A DNA stretch of 64,000 bases from Cauispirillum nitrogeniifigens (GCF_049800675.1 NZ_JBLOOT010000001.1:1-64000), one strand, 5' to 3'. Positions 46,331-56,654 are shown, counted from the stretch's first letter. Numbers and translations are program-made. Notes: a model not told the origin generated them from the sequence alone.

Positions 46331-47893
46331 TCAAGCCAGCAGCGCCACGCCGCTGCGGCGGGGGTCGGCGGCGCCTTCCAGGCCGCCGTTGGCGGTGCGG
46401 CGGGCGACGTGGACGCCGCCGAAGAACAGGTCCGGCTCCGGCCAGACATGCACCTCTGGCCATTCGGCGCGCAGGGCGTCGGGCAGGTCGACCTCGGCCG
46501 ACAGGCGTCCGCCCTCGGCATGGATGCGCGGCCGGCCCACCGCCTCGTCCAGGGGCAGGGCGTGGTCGACCAGATTGGACAGCACCTGCACCAGCGCCGT
46601 GCGGATACGGTTTGATCCGCCGGAGCCCAGTGCCGTCTCGCTGCCGTCGTCGCCCACCAGCAGGCTTGGCGCCATCATCGACGACAGGCGCACCCCCGAC
46701 GGCCAGGCGTGCCAGCCCTGGGGGTTGAGGTCTTCCTCGCCGAGCATGTTGTTCAGCAGGATGCCGGTGCCCGGAATGACACAGCCGCCGCTTTCGCCGT
46801 TGGACAGCGACAGGGCGCAGGCGCCCCCCTTGGCGTCGAGGACGCTGATGTGGGTGGTGCCCCGGAAGGCCCTGGGCTGGCCGGCGAGGCGGGCGCGGTA
46901 GGTGGCCACGAACTCCGGCCGCAGCAGGGCGTCGGCGTCCAGGTCGCCGTCTTCCAAGCTCCGGGCCTCCAGGCGCGCGGCGTTGGTCGCCTCCATGACC
47001 GAGGCGAGCAGGCGCCGGTGGTCGGCGCCGCCCCACGACAGGCGCTCCAGGCCCTGGTCCTTCAGAAGCTCCAGGGCGAAGGCGATGAGCGTGCCGCCGG
47101 TGGACGGCGGCGGGTTGGTGTACAGGGTCGCCCCCGGCAATGCCACCTCAAGCGGCCGGCGGGTCGCCACGCTGTAGCGCGCCAGATCCTCCCGCCGCAG
47201 GTGGCCGCCGCGGGCGGCGCATTCGGCTGCCAGGGCGGCGGCGATCTCGCCGCGATAGAACAGCTCCGGGCCTTCATGCACCAGGGCGTCCAGGGCATCG
47301 ACGAAGGCCGGGTTGGCGAGGGTATCGCCCTGGCCGAGAAGGCGGCCCTCGGCGTCGGTGAACAGGGCGGCGCTGGCCGGGGTGTGCCGCACGATGGGGG
47401 CCACCACCGTCAGGACATGCGCCTGGAAGGCAGTGAGCACGGCCCCCGTCTTCGCCAGGGCCAGGGCCGGGGCGGCGATGTCGCGCAGGGGCATGTGGCC
47501 GAGGTCGGCATGGGCGGCGAAGAGGCCGGCGACCACTCCCGGAACCGCCGCTGCGCCCCACCCGCAGTGGAAGTCCTGCGTGGCGGTGCCGAAATCGGCG
47601 GTGACGCGGGCAAAGTCGCAGTCCTGTGGGTCGCGGAAGCGGCCCGGCGTCTGGACGAAGAAGTCATAGACCAGGGGCCGGGCGCCCGCCGGCCGGGCCA
47701 GCAGGAAGCCGCCGCCGCCCAGCGAAGCGAGGATCGGTTCGGCGACGCAGGCCGCCAGCAGCGCCGCCAGGGCGGCATCGCAGGCGTTGCCGCCGTCCTC
47801 CAGAACCTGGCGCGCCGCGCGGGCCGTCTCGGGATGTCCGCAGGCGACGACCCCCAGGCCGCTGCCGGCCGCCGTGGTTGGCATTGCACCCAT
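46331..47893 (-). CDS. ggt: Gamma-glutamyltransferase family protein
   Basis: A 520-residue Ntn-hydrolase that cleaves gamma-glutamyl bonds, as in glutathione. The large-subunit part has GNACDAALAALLAACVAEP and SLGGGGFLLARPAG. The nucleophile threonine starts the mature small subunit in RGTTHISVLDAKGGACALSLSNGESGG (about residue 345), and LGSGGSNRIRTALVQVL follows near the C-terminus. No obvious signal peptide is present, unlike periplasmic GGT, so it may be cytoplasmic. The ATG with GAAGGAC is taken as start; the very long open frame running upstream on this strand is antisense to the kinase gene and not coding. With chaC (29 kb) it suggests glutathione turnover. Confidence 0.9.
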   Translation of the reverse strand: MGAMPTTAAGSGLGVVACGHPETARAARQVLEDGGNACDAALAALLAACVAEPILASLGGGGFLLARPAGARPLVYDFFVQTPGRFRDPQDCDFARVTADFGTATQDFHCGWGAAAVPGVVAGLFAAHADLGHMPLRDIAAPALALAKTGAVLTAFQAHVLTVVAPIVRHTPASAALFTDAEGRLLGQGDTLANPAFVDALDALVHEGPELFYRGEIAAALAAECAARGGHLRREDLARYSVATRRPLEVALPGATLYTNPPPSTGGTLIAFALELLKDQGLERLSWGGADHRRLLASVMEATNAARLEARSLEDGDLDADALLRPEFVATYRARLAGQPRAFRGTTHISVLDAKGGACALSLSNGESGGCVIPGTGILLNNMLGEEDLNPQGWHAWPSGVRLSSMMAPSLLVGDDGSETALGSGGSNRIRTALVQVLSNLVDHALPLDEAVGRPRIHAEGGRLSAEVDLPDALRAEWPEVHVWPEPDLFFGGVHVARRTANGGLEGAADPRRSGVALLA

Positions 47894-48043
47894 GTCCTTC
47901 GTCCTATTGCGCGCGCGGTGGTAATCCATAAGATAACGTCCGTTGGGGATGTGGCTGGCATCGTAGGGCCGCCGGAGGCGGCGAAGCAAGACGCCTGTCC
48001 CCCGCGACCTGGCTATCGTGGCCAGAACGGAAAAGGACACAGG

Positions 48044-51000
48044 GTGACTGACAGCGAGAGCACGCCCACGCCGGCCAACGGGCCGCTGGGCATCGTCACG
48101 GCGGCGCTCAACGGTGCCGCCGCGCTGGCTATTTGGCTGGTCGCTGTTGGCTGCGCGGCGCTGTTCGATGGCGCGGATGCGGCCCTGTCCATCGCCGGGG
48201 GAACCGTCGGGCTGGCGACGGTGCTGTCCATTGCCTTCGGCCAGAGGACCTTCGGCGGCGTCGCCCTGGGTCTCGTGCTGGCCCTGCTGACGCCGGCCAC
48301 CCTGCCGCTGGTCAGCGCCGCGATTCTGACCGGCGCCGGGGCGTTGGCGGCCTTCGGCGCCGCCCTGATGGTGCGGACGCAGGGCGGGGCAGCCTTTCCG
48401 ACATCGCCGGTGGCGGCGGGGCGCCTGGGCCTGTGGGGCGTCGTGCTGCCGGCCGTGGTGGTGTCGCCGGCGGCGTTGACGCTGGGCGTGGAGGGGGACC
48501 CGCTGGTTCTCGGCCTCGGCCTGATGGTGATCACCGCATCGGCCATCCTGATGACATTGCCGCCGCTGCTGGCGTTCCTGCGCCCGCCGGCACCGCGCCG
48601 CCATCCGCACGACGGCGAGGGACTGATCATCGGCGCCCTGCTGGTGCTGATGGCCATCCTGGGCTTCGGTGCTCCGACCAGCCTGGACGGAGCCCTGCCG
48701 CACCTGCCCACCGGCCTGATCATGACCCTGCTGGTGTGGGCCGGGATTCGCCTGCCCGAGCGGGCGGCGGCCCTGGCGGTGACGGTGGTGGCCCTGTTCG
48801 CGACCATCGGCACCGCCCTGGGTAACGGGCCGCTGGCGCTCGGCCTGGGCAGCGACGAGGTGCGCGCCGCCCTCTTTGTCTGCATGTGCGGCGTGGTCGC
48901 CATGGGCACCGCCGCCCTGGCGGCCGAGGCGGAGGCCCTGCGCTGCGCCCTGCGTCCCCTGTCCGACGCCAGGGAGCAGATGCGCAAGGTGCGCGAACTG
49001 CTCGACGCCGCGCCGATGGCGGCGGTGCTGGCCAGCATCGACGGCGCCGTCCGCTACGGCAACCACCGCCAGGCCGAACTGATGCGCAGCGCCGGCACCG
49101 ACCTGGCCGGCGCCGATGCCTGGCGGTTTTTCGATGATCCCAAGGATCGCCAGGCGATGCTCGGGCAACTGGAGAAGAATGGCCGCGTCGATGCCTATGA
49201 ATATCGCCTGAGGCGCGCCGACGGCAGTCTGGTGTGGGTGGAGGAAAGCTGGGTTCCCCTCCAGGTCGACGGCGAGGTGTGCATTCTGTCGTGGACCGCC
49301 GACATCTCCGGCCGCAAGAAGGCCGAGGAAACCCTGCGGTCGTCGGAACGGCGCCTGCGCACCATCCTCGACGACAGCCCGGTGGCGGTGACCATCTCGC
49401 GCCCCGGCGGCCGGATCATCTACGCCAACCCCAAGGCGGCGGCGATGACCGCCCTGCCGCGCGCCCTGATGATCGGCAGCGACGGCCGGGAGTTCTACGC
49501 CCGCGACGAGCAGCGCCGCCACCTGCGCGAAGTCATGCGCACCGGCGGCGCGGTGTTCAACGAGGAGATCGAGCTGCTGTCGGCCGACGGCAGCCACCGC
49601 ACGGTGGTCTTCACCCTGCTGCCCATGGAGTACGACGGGGCCCCCGCCAATCTGGCCTGGAGCTTCGACATCACCGCCCGCAAGCGGGCGGAGGAGCAAC
49701 TGCGCACCAGCGAACGCCGCCTGCGCGCCATCCTGGAGGCGACCCCGCTGGCCATGGGCGTGCTGCGCCTGGGCGGCCGCCTGCGCTACGCCAACGCCGC
49801 CCTGCTCAAGCAGTTCGGCCTGACGCCCGAGGAACTGCCGCGCACTCCCCCACAGGCATTGTTCGACGATCAGGCCCTGGTCGAGCGCCTGGTCACGGAA
49901 CTGGCCACCGGCGCGGCGCCCCGCAACGTCGAGGCCCGCATGCGCCGCCGCGACGGATCGGCCTTCTGGGGCCTGCTGTCCTTCGCCCACGGCGAGTTCG
50001 AGGGCCGTCCGGCCGTCTTCGCCTGGGCCGCCGACATCACCGAACGCATGGAGGCAGCCACCGCCCTGGCCCGCCACCGCGACGACCTGGAGCGCGCGGT
50101 GGAGGAGAGCACCCACGAACTGGCCGTCCTCAACCAGCACTTGGAGCACGAGCTGGAGGAGCGCAAGCGGGCCGAGGCCGACGTGCGGCGCGGCCAGACC
50201 TACCTGCGCACCGTGCTCGACACCGTCGCCGACGGCATCATCACGGTGAACAACCGGGGCATCATCGAGGAGTTCAACCCGGCGGCCGAGCGCATCTTCG
50301 GCTACAGCCGCGCGGAAGCCATCGGCGGCAACATCTCCATGCTGATGCCGCAGCCCGAGGCCGACCGCCACGACGGCTACCTCGCCCGCTACCTGACCGA
50401 AGGAAACCCGCGCGTCATCGGGCGCCGCCGGGAGTTCTACGGCCGCCGCAAGAACGGCGACCTGTTCCCCCTCTATCTGGTGGTCACGGAGACGGAGGTG
50501 GAGGGCCGCGCCCTCTACACCGGCCTGCTGCGCGACATCACCGACCAGCGCGAGGCCGAGGAAGCCCTGGTCGCCGCCAAGGAGGAGGCCGAGTACGCCA
50601 ACCGCACCAAGTCCGAGTTCCTGGCCAACATGAGCCATGAACTGCGCACGCCGCTCAACGCCATCATTGGCTTCTCGGAGATGATGCAGAGCGGCATCCT
50701 GGGGCAGGTGGAGCCGCCGGTCTATCGCGGCTACGTCGACAACATCCACGAATCCGGCCGCCACCTGCTGGACGTCATCAACGACATCCTCGACATCTCG
50801 CGCATCGAGGCCGGGCGCCTGAACCTCTACGAGGAGGACTTTGACGTCGCCGAGGTCATCGACGACTGCCTCAAGCTCATTCAGCCGCGCGCCGACGTCG
50901 CCGGACTGACCCTCCGGCGCGAGGTGGCCGCCGCCCTGCCGCCGCTGTACGGCGATGCCCGCCGCGTCAAGCAGATCGCCCTCAACCTGCTGGCCAATTC

Positions 51001-51358
51001 GGTGAAATTCACGCCGTCGGGCGGCAGCGTGACCATCGGAGCCGCCGCGCTGGACGACCCGGATGGCCCGTGGGGGCTGGCGCTGTGGGTGCGCGACACC
51101 GGCATCGGCATGACCCGCGAGGACTGCGACAAGGTGCTGGCGCCGTTCGTGCAGGTCGATACCGGGCTGTCGCGGCGCTACGAAGGCACCGGCCTGGGCC
51201 TGCCGCTGGTCGTCGCCCTGGCCGAGTTGCACGGCGCCAAGCTGGCTCTGGACAGCGCGCCGGGGGAGGGCACCACCGCCACCGTCCGCTTCCCGCGCGC
51301 CCGCCTGGACCGGGCGGCGGCGCCGGTTGGAACGGCGGCCGTGGAGGCGCCGTCGTAG
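48044..51358 (+). CDS. Membrane multi-PAS sensor histidine kinase with FixL-like PAS domain
   Basis: A 1104-residue kinase. The N-terminal ~300 residues are a membrane domain with about eight helices (MASE1-like). PAS units follow (~325-440, ~445-570, ~575-690, ~715-830). The last resembles the FixL heme-PAS: GYSRAEAIGGNISMLMPQP, then H776 in RHDGYLARY, with R782 and R796 in positions equivalent to those around the FixL heme pocket. The phospho-acceptor is H865 in NMSHELRTPLNAIIGF; ATP-binding motifs are LLANSVKFTP, DTGIGMT and GTGLGLPLVVALAE. GTG with AAGGA upstream is the start; it is divergent from ggt. Output partner unknown. Confidence 0.9.
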   Translation: MTDSESTPTPANGPLGIVTAALNGAAALAIWLVAVGCAALFDGADAALSIAGGTVGLATVLSIAFGQRTFGGVALGLVLALLTPATLPLVSAAILTGAGALAAFGAALMVRTQGGAAFPTSPVAAGRLGLWGVVLPAVVVSPAALTLGVEGDPLVLGLGLMVITASAILMTLPPLLAFLRPPAPRRHPHDGEGLIIGALLVLMAILGFGAPTSLDGALPHLPTGLIMTLLVWAGIRLPERAAALAVTVVALFATIGTALGNGPLALGLGSDEVRAALFVCMCGVVAMGTAALAAEAEALRCALRPLSDAREQMRKVRELLDAAPMAAVLASIDGAVRYGNHRQAELMRSAGTDLAGADAWRFFDDPKDRQAMLGQLEKNGRVDAYEYRLRRADGSLVWVEESWVPLQVDGEVCILSWTADISGRKKAEETLRSSERRLRTILDDSPVAVTISRPGGRIIYANPKAAAMTALPRALMIGSDGREFYARDEQRRHLREVMRTGGAVFNEEIELLSADGSHRTVVFTLLPMEYDGAPANLAWSFDITARKRAEEQLRTSERRLRAILEATPLAMGVLRLGGRLRYANAALLKQFGLTPEELPRTPPQALFDDQALVERLVTELATGAAPRNVEARMRRRDGSAFWGLLSFAHGEFEGRPAVFAWAADITERMEAATALARHRDDLERAVEESTHELAVLNQHLEHELEERKRAEADVRRGQTYLRTVLDTVADGIITVNNRGIIEEFNPAAERIFGYSRAEAIGGNISMLMPQPEADRHDGYLARYLTEGNPRVIGRRREFYGRRKNGDLFPLYLVVTETEVEGRALYTGLLRDITDQREAEEALVAAKEEAEYANRTKSEFLANMSHELRTPLNAIIGFSEMMQSGILGQVEPPVYRGYVDNIHESGRHLLDVINDILDISRIEAGRLNLYEEDFDVAEVIDDCLKLIQPRADVAGLTLRREVAAALPPLYGDARRVKQIALNLLANSVKFTPSGGSVTIGAAALDDPDGPWGLALWVRDTGIGMTREDCDKVLAPFVQVDTGLSRRYEGTGLGLPLVVALAELHGAKLALDSAPGEGTTATVRFPRARLDRAAAPVGTAAVEAPS

Positions 51359-51430
51359 GTCGTTCGCCAGTCTTTCGTTGCGCTGCGGAAAATGTCATCA
51401 TCGCGGGGATGGGAGACTGGAAGCGATCTG

Positions 51431-52225
51431 ATGACCTGGGACCCTGCGGTATATCTGAAGTATGGCGGCGAGCGTACCCGCCCGGCGGCCGACCTGCTGG
51501 CCCGCGTGCCGGTGATCGAGCCGCAGAACGTCGTCGACCTCGGCTGTGGGCCGGGCAATTCGACCGCGCTGCTGGCGGCCCGTTGGCCGTCGGCGCACAT
51601 CACCGCCATTGATGCCGATCCGGCGATGCTCGACCGTGCTTGGCGCAGCGGTCCGCGGTGCCGCTATCTTCAGGCCGACATCGCCGCATGGCGCCCTGAA
51701 CAGCCGCCGGACGTGATCTTCTCCAACGCCGTGCTGCACTGGCTGGACGACCACCCCGTCCTGTTCCCCCGCCTGATGCGCGCCCTGCCGCCGGGCGGCG
51801 TCCTGGCTGTGCAGATGCCGCGCAACTTCGACGCTCCCAGCCATGCCCTGCTGCGTCAGGTGGCGCGCGGCGGCCCCTGGGCGGCGACGCTGGAGCCGCT
51901 GCTGCGCGACCATCCGGTCGCCGAACCCCAGGTCTACCACCGCTGGCTGGCCCCGCTGTGCGCCGCCCTGGAGATCTGGGAGACGACGTATCTGGTCCGC
52001 CTGTCAGGCGCCGATCCGGTGCTGTCGTGGATGCGCGGCACCTCGCTGCGGCCGTTGCTCGACGCCCTGGAGCCGAAGGTCGCCGCCATGTACGAGGCCG
52101 CCTATGCCGAACGCCTGCGCGAAGCCTATCCGCGCGAACCCGATGGCGTGACCCTGTTCCCCTTCCGGCGCCTGTTCATCGTGGCGACCCGCGCGGAAGA
52201 GACGGAGGAGGAGGGGGACCAGTAG
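51431..52225 (+). CDS. tam: Trans-aconitate 2-methyltransferase
   Basis: A 264-residue SAM-dependent methyltransferase that detoxifies trans-aconitate, an inhibitor of the citric acid cycle. Tam signatures are TWDPAVYLKYGGERTRPAADLLARV at the N-terminus, VVDLGCGPGNSTALLAARWP (SAM motif I), NAVLHWLDDHPVLFPRLM and VQMPRNFDAPSHAL. The terminal RRLFIVATR is also standard. It begins 72 bases after the kinase gene and is convergent with malQ. Confidence 0.93.
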   Translation: MTWDPAVYLKYGGERTRPAADLLARVPVIEPQNVVDLGCGPGNSTALLAARWPSAHITAIDADPAMLDRAWRSGPRCRYLQADIAAWRPEQPPDVIFSNAVLHWLDDHPVLFPRLMRALPPGGVLAVQMPRNFDAPSHALLRQVARGGPWAATLEPLLRDHPVAEPQVYHRWLAPLCAALEIWETTYLVRLSGADPVLSWMRGTSLRPLLDALEPKVAAMYEAAYAERLREAYPREPDGVTLFPFRRLFIVATRAEETEEEGDQ

Positions 52226-52255
52226 GTCCGCCCGCCTCCTTCCTCCACCCGCCTC

Positions 52256-54478
52256 TTATTGCCGCCGCCGCCGTTCCCGCGCCACCGCTTCGGCGGTGGC
52301 CGCCAAGTAGTCGCCGGTCATCAGGGCTTCGATGTCGACGTGCAGTCGGCGGGACCAGTTGGGGTACTGATCGACGGTGCCCGGAACGTTGACCTGACTG
52401 GTTTCCAGCGCCAGATCGTCTAGATTCATCAGCATCAGCGCCGACGGCGTGCGGGCCAGGAACTGGTGGCAGGCCAGCACCAGCGCGCGCGTCTGCGCCT
52501 CGCTCAGCGGTGCCGTGGTGGGGAAGGCGGCCGGCAGCAGGGTCTGATCCTGCAACGCGCCGACGAGGATCCTGCGGTCCTCGGCGCGGGCGGCCAGATC
52601 CTCCTCCTCGCTGACATCGGGCCGGGCCAGCCCCAGCTTGTGGCGCAGCAGTACGTCCCACGCCTCCCAGTGGCCGGGCACCGGCGCCATGTCATGGGAC
52701 GACGCGGTGGCCAGGGCCATCGGCGGATAGACGTCGGGGCGGTGCAGCAGGCCGTTCTCCCACCGTTCGAAGTAGAGGATGCGGTAGGACAGGATGTTCT
52801 CTGCCGCCATGCGCTCGCGGAAGCCCACGGGCACGGTGCCCAGATCCTCGCCGATGACCATGCAGCGGGCGCGGTGGCTCTCCAGGGCAACAATGCCCAT
52901 CAGGTCGTCCATCGGATAGCGGACGTAGATGCCGTCCACCGCCTGATGCCCCGGCGGAATCCAGAACAGGTGCTGGAGCGCCATGGCATGGTCGATGCGC
53001 AGGGCCCCGGCGTGGCGCATGTTGGCCCGCAGCATGTCGATGAACGGCCCGTAAGCCCCCCGCCGCAGGGCGCGTGGGTTGAGCGGCGGCAACCCCCAGT
53101 CCTGGCCCAGCGGGCCGAGGTCGTCCGGCGGTGCGCCGAACCGTGCCGTGGTGGCATAGGCATCCTGATCCATCCAGGCGTCCGCGCCGTCGCTGTTCAC
53201 GCCCACGGCAAGGTCGCGGTACAGACCGATGCGCCCGCCGCCGTCGGCCAGCGCCTTGGCCGCCGCGCCCAACTGGCGGTCGGCCTCGAACTGGAGCCAC
53301 ATGTGGAAGCGCACCGCCTTCTCGTGCTTGCGGGCAAAGGCTTCCACCGCCGGGCTGGTGCAGCGGCGGTATTCCTCCGGCCAGTCCCGCCACGGCTTGG
53401 GCGCGAAGCGGCGTTCCAGCACCTGGAAGACGGCGAAGTGGCGCAGGCGCGGCCCGGCCTGCTGCACGAAGGCGTCGAAGGCGCGGCGGCGGGCCAGCGG
53501 CGTGTGGCCCTCGAACTGCTGGAACAGCGGATCGAAGATGTCGTGCTTGAGGGTGAAGACCGCCTTGTAGTCCACCCACTCGCTCTCCCGCGCCTTGTCC
53601 AGCCGGCGCTTGACGGCCGGGTCGGCGAGGATCTCCCGCGTCTTGGGACACAGGGGGAACTCGGGCATGTCCTCAAGATTGATGTAGAGCGGGTTGAGAA
53701 ACAGGCGGCTGGACGGCGAATAGGGGCTGGCATCGCGCGGCCGGCTGGGGAACAGCGCGTGCACAGGGTTGAGGCCCACCGAATCCCCGCCCAGGCGGGC
53801 GGCGTGGCTGGCGACGACGGCCAGGTCCGCGAAGTCGCCCATGCCCCAGTTGGTGTGCGAGCGCACGGCGTAGAGCTGGCTGTTGAGGCCCCACAGGCGT
53901 TCTCCGGCGGCCACGGCGTCGGGCAGCCAGCAGGCGGCGGGGGCCACCACCAGCATGCCGCGCCGGCCCTCGTCCGAGGCATCGTCGCCGAGGATGAAGG
54001 TATGGTAGCCGTCGGGAATGTCCTCCGGCAAGGCGAGGCTGGCGCGCGCCATCGGCACGCCGTCACGCACCGCCGTCTCGGCCACGTAGAGGCTGCCCGA
54101 GGCGCTTTCCCCGCGCAGTTCGCGGCCGTCCTCCAGGATCAGCCGCCACGGGTGGGCGGTGGTCAGCGCCGTGCTCGGCAGCGCCAGGACGATGCCGACG
54201 CGGTTGCCCCTGCGCACCACGCTGACCGGGGGCACCGGGCGGTCCCAGCGTTCGCCTTCCAACTCGCGCAGCCGTGCCTCGGCCCGCTCGGGCGTGTCGG
54301 CCTGAAGCCCCAGGGCGCCCAGCAGGGCGATGACGGCGGTCCGTCTGGCGTGGTGGGTCTTGCCGTAGACGTCGTTGTAAGTCAGCTCGATCCCCGCCGC
54401 CTCGGCCAGCGCGGCCAGCGCCGGCTCCAGCATCGGTGCGGCGCCGGTGTCCCTGAAGTTGGCGTCATCATGCGTCAT
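52256..54478 (-). CDS. malQ: 4-alpha-glucanotransferase
   Basis: A 740-residue GH77 enzyme that transfers maltooligosaccharide segments between glucans. Catalytic residues appear in LRIDHAMALQHLFWIP (nucleophile Asp), VIGEDLGTVPVGF (acid/base Glu) and ATASSHDMAPVPG (second Asp). An N-terminal extension of ~150 residues precedes the core. The ATG at 54478 has GGGAGA upstream and overlaps the glgX stop by 11 bases, so the two are coupled. Together with glgX and glgP it recycles linear dextrins. Confidence 0.95.
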   Translation of the reverse strand: MTHDDANFRDTGAAPMLEPALAALAEAAGIELTYNDVYGKTHHARRTAVIALLGALGLQADTPERAEARLRELEGERWDRPVPPVSVVRRGNRVGIVLALPSTALTTAHPWRLILEDGRELRGESASGSLYVAETAVRDGVPMARASLALPEDIPDGYHTFILGDDASDEGRRGMLVVAPAACWLPDAVAAGERLWGLNSQLYAVRSHTNWGMGDFADLAVVASHAARLGGDSVGLNPVHALFPSRPRDASPYSPSSRLFLNPLYINLEDMPEFPLCPKTREILADPAVKRRLDKARESEWVDYKAVFTLKHDIFDPLFQQFEGHTPLARRRAFDAFVQQAGPRLRHFAVFQVLERRFAPKPWRDWPEEYRRCTSPAVEAFARKHEKAVRFHMWLQFEADRQLGAAAKALADGGGRIGLYRDLAVGVNSDGADAWMDQDAYATTARFGAPPDDLGPLGQDWGLPPLNPRALRRGAYGPFIDMLRANMRHAGALRIDHAMALQHLFWIPPGHQAVDGIYVRYPMDDLMGIVALESHRARCMVIGEDLGTVPVGFRERMAAENILSYRILYFERWENGLLHRPDVYPPMALATASSHDMAPVPGHWEAWDVLLRHKLGLARPDVSEEEDLAARAEDRRILVGALQDQTLLPAAFPTTAPLSEAQTRALVLACHQFLARTPSALMLMNLDDLALETSQVNVPGTVDQYPNWSRRLHVDIEALMTGDYLAATAEAVARERRRRQ

Positions 54479-56654
54479 GGTGCGTCTCCCTCTGGGCATG
54501 CGGATGGTCGAGCGGCGCGTCGGTGCGGCGGCGGCCCCCCACGCGCGGCGATCTGGCGGTGCGCTCGACGAGCACCATCAGGCTGTGCGGCTCCAGGGGC
54601 AGGGTCTCGTCGCAGCGGGGCGGGCGGGGCGACTCGTCCTCCTCCGTCTCGGCGGTGTCGACCAGGATGTTCCATTCGCTGCCGAAGGTGTGGTCGGGCA
54701 GGGTGAAGGCGACGGCGTCCGATGACGCGTTCATCAGCACGATGAAGCGATCATCCGCCTCGTCCTCCGCGCCGTCCAGGTGGAAGCCGAAGCACCGCTT
54801 GTGCGGCAGGTCCCATTCCTGGGGCGTGATCTCGCCGCCGGCCGGCGACAGCCAGGTGATGTCCTTCGGGGCACCCTCGCGGCGGGGCTGCCCGGTGAAG
54901 AAGCGGCGGCGGCGGAAGGCCGGATGATCCTGGCGCAGGGCGATCATGTCGCGCACGAAGCCCAGGAACTCCCGGTCCTCCGGCGTCGCCATGTCCCAGT
55001 GCAGCCACGACAGGGGCGTGTCCTGGCAATAGGCGTTGTTGTTGCCCTGCTGGGTGCGGCCGAGTTCGTCACCGGCGAGCAGCATCGGGACCCCCTGGGA
55101 CAGCAGCAAGGTGGCGATCAGATTGCGCTTCTGCCGGTAACGCAGGGCGCGCACCGCCGGATCGTCGGTGGGACCTTCGACGCCGCAGTTCCACGACAGG
55201 TTGTTGCTGGTGCCGTCGCGGTTCTGTTCCTGGTTGGCCTCGTTGTGCTTGTCGTTGTAGCTGACGAGGTCGTGCAGGGTGAAGCCGTCGTGGGCGCAGA
55301 CGTAGTTGACGCTCGACAGCGGCCCGCGCCGCCAGAACACGTCCGACGACCCGGCCAGGCGGGTCGCCATGGGGCCGACCTGCCGGGCGTCGCCCTTCCA
55401 GAAGGCCCGCACCCCGTTGCGGAAGGCGTCGTTCCACTCCGACCAGCCGGGCGGAAACTCGCCCATGCGGTAGCCCGACGGCCCGATGTCCCACGGTTCG
55501 GCGATCAGCTTGGCGCGGTTGAGGACGGGGTCCTGGCGCACCGCCGACAGGAAAGCGCCGGCGCGCTCGAATCCACGGGGGCCACGCGCCACGGCGGCGG
55601 CCAGATCGAAGCGGAAGCCGTCGACGTGCATCGACTCGACCCAGTGGCGCAGGGAGTCCATGACCATCTGCAATACGCGCGGATGAGCGACGTTCAGCGT
55701 GTTCCCGCAGCCGGAGTGGTTGTGGTAGTAGCGCGGTTCCTCGGGGACGAGCTGATAGTAGCTGCGGTTGTCGATGCCGCGCAGCGATACCGTCGGGCCG
55801 AGGTGGCTGCCCTCGCAGGTGTGATTGTAGACCACATCGAGAATGACCTCGATGCCGGCCTCGTGGAAGCGCGCCACCATGGCCCGGAATTCGTCCGGGT
55901 CGGTGCCGGTCATGAAACGGCGGTCCGGGGCGAAGTAGCACAACGGGCTGTAGCCCCAGTAGTTGGTCAGGCCCTTGTCCTGAAGGTGCGGCTCGTCGAC
56001 GGCGTAGTGAACCGGCAGCAGTTCGATGGAGGTCACGCCCAGCCAATGCAGGTGGTCGATCACCGCCGGCGCGGCCAGCCCCGCGAAGGTGCCGCGCAAC
56101 GGCTGGGGCACCCGCTGGTTCAGGGCGGTCATGCCCTTGACGTGGGCCTCGTACAGGATGGTGCGCGACAGCGGCACGTCGGGGCGGTGTTCGTGGTCCC
56201 ACGGGTAGTCCGTCTTGACCACCATGGCCTTGGGCACGTAGCGGGCGCTGTCGCGGCGGTCGAACGTCAGGTCGCCGCGCGGGTGGCCGAAGCGGTAGCC
56301 GTAGCAGGCCGGATGCCACTGCATCTGCCCGACCAGGGCCTTGGCGTAGGGGTCGACCAGCAGCTTGTTGGCATTGAAGCGGTGCCCGGCCCTGGGGTCA
56401 TAGGGGCCGTGCACCCGGTAGCCGTAGACCTGCCCCGGCCCCAGCGCCGGCACGTAGCCGTGCCACACCTCGTCGGTCACTTCGGGCAGGGGGATGCGCT
56501 CCACCTCCCGCTTGCCCTGCGACTCGAACAGGCATAGCTCCACCTTCTCGGCATGGGCGGAGAACAGGGCGAAGTTGACGCCCCGGCCGTCCCAGGTGGC
56601 GCCCAAGGGGTAGGGGCGACCGGGGCGGATGGTCGAACGGATGCCGGTGGCCAT
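54468..56654 (-). CDS. glgX: Glycogen debranching enzyme
   Basis: A 728-residue GH13 isoamylase-type enzyme that cuts alpha-1,6 branches. A CBM48-type N-terminus (GRPYPLGATWDGRGVNFALFS) precedes the catalytic barrel. The barrel has DVVYNHTCEG, the nucleophile in MHVDGFRFDLAAAV, the acid/base in LIAEPWDIGPSGY and VCAHDGFTLHDLVSYNDKHN. Length is normal for GlgX. It precedes malQ on the same strand with an 11-base overlap. The DUF2934 gene lies 116 bases upstream, behind a terminator. Confidence 0.96.
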   Translation of the reverse strand: MATGIRSTIRPGRPYPLGATWDGRGVNFALFSAHAEKVELCLFESQGKREVERIPLPEVTDEVWHGYVPALGPGQVYGYRVHGPYDPRAGHRFNANKLLVDPYAKALVGQMQWHPACYGYRFGHPRGDLTFDRRDSARYVPKAMVVKTDYPWDHEHRPDVPLSRTILYEAHVKGMTALNQRVPQPLRGTFAGLAAPAVIDHLHWLGVTSIELLPVHYAVDEPHLQDKGLTNYWGYSPLCYFAPDRRFMTGTDPDEFRAMVARFHEAGIEVILDVVYNHTCEGSHLGPTVSLRGIDNRSYYQLVPEEPRYYHNHSGCGNTLNVAHPRVLQMVMDSLRHWVESMHVDGFRFDLAAAVARGPRGFERAGAFLSAVRQDPVLNRAKLIAEPWDIGPSGYRMGEFPPGWSEWNDAFRNGVRAFWKGDARQVGPMATRLAGSSDVFWRRGPLSSVNYVCAHDGFTLHDLVSYNDKHNEANQEQNRDGTSNNLSWNCGVEGPTDDPAVRALRYRQKRNLIATLLLSQGVPMLLAGDELGRTQQGNNNAYCQDTPLSWLHWDMATPEDREFLGFVRDMIALRQDHPAFRRRRFFTGQPRREGAPKDITWLSPAGGEITPQEWDLPHKRCFGFHLDGAEDEADDRFIVLMNASSDAVAFTLPDHTFGSEWNILVDTAETEEDESPRPPRCDETLPLEPHSLMVLVERTARSPRVGGRRRTDAPLDHPHAQRETHHDA

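Noticed and set aside
46331..51232. A very long minus-strand open frame (1633 codons) covering ggt and the antisense of the PAS kinase
   Set aside because: Only the part from 47893 downward matches a protein family (gamma-glutamyltransferase). The rest is antisense to a kinase gene with clear PAS, HisKA and HATPase motifs and has shadow-frame composition rich in Gln, His and Gly.
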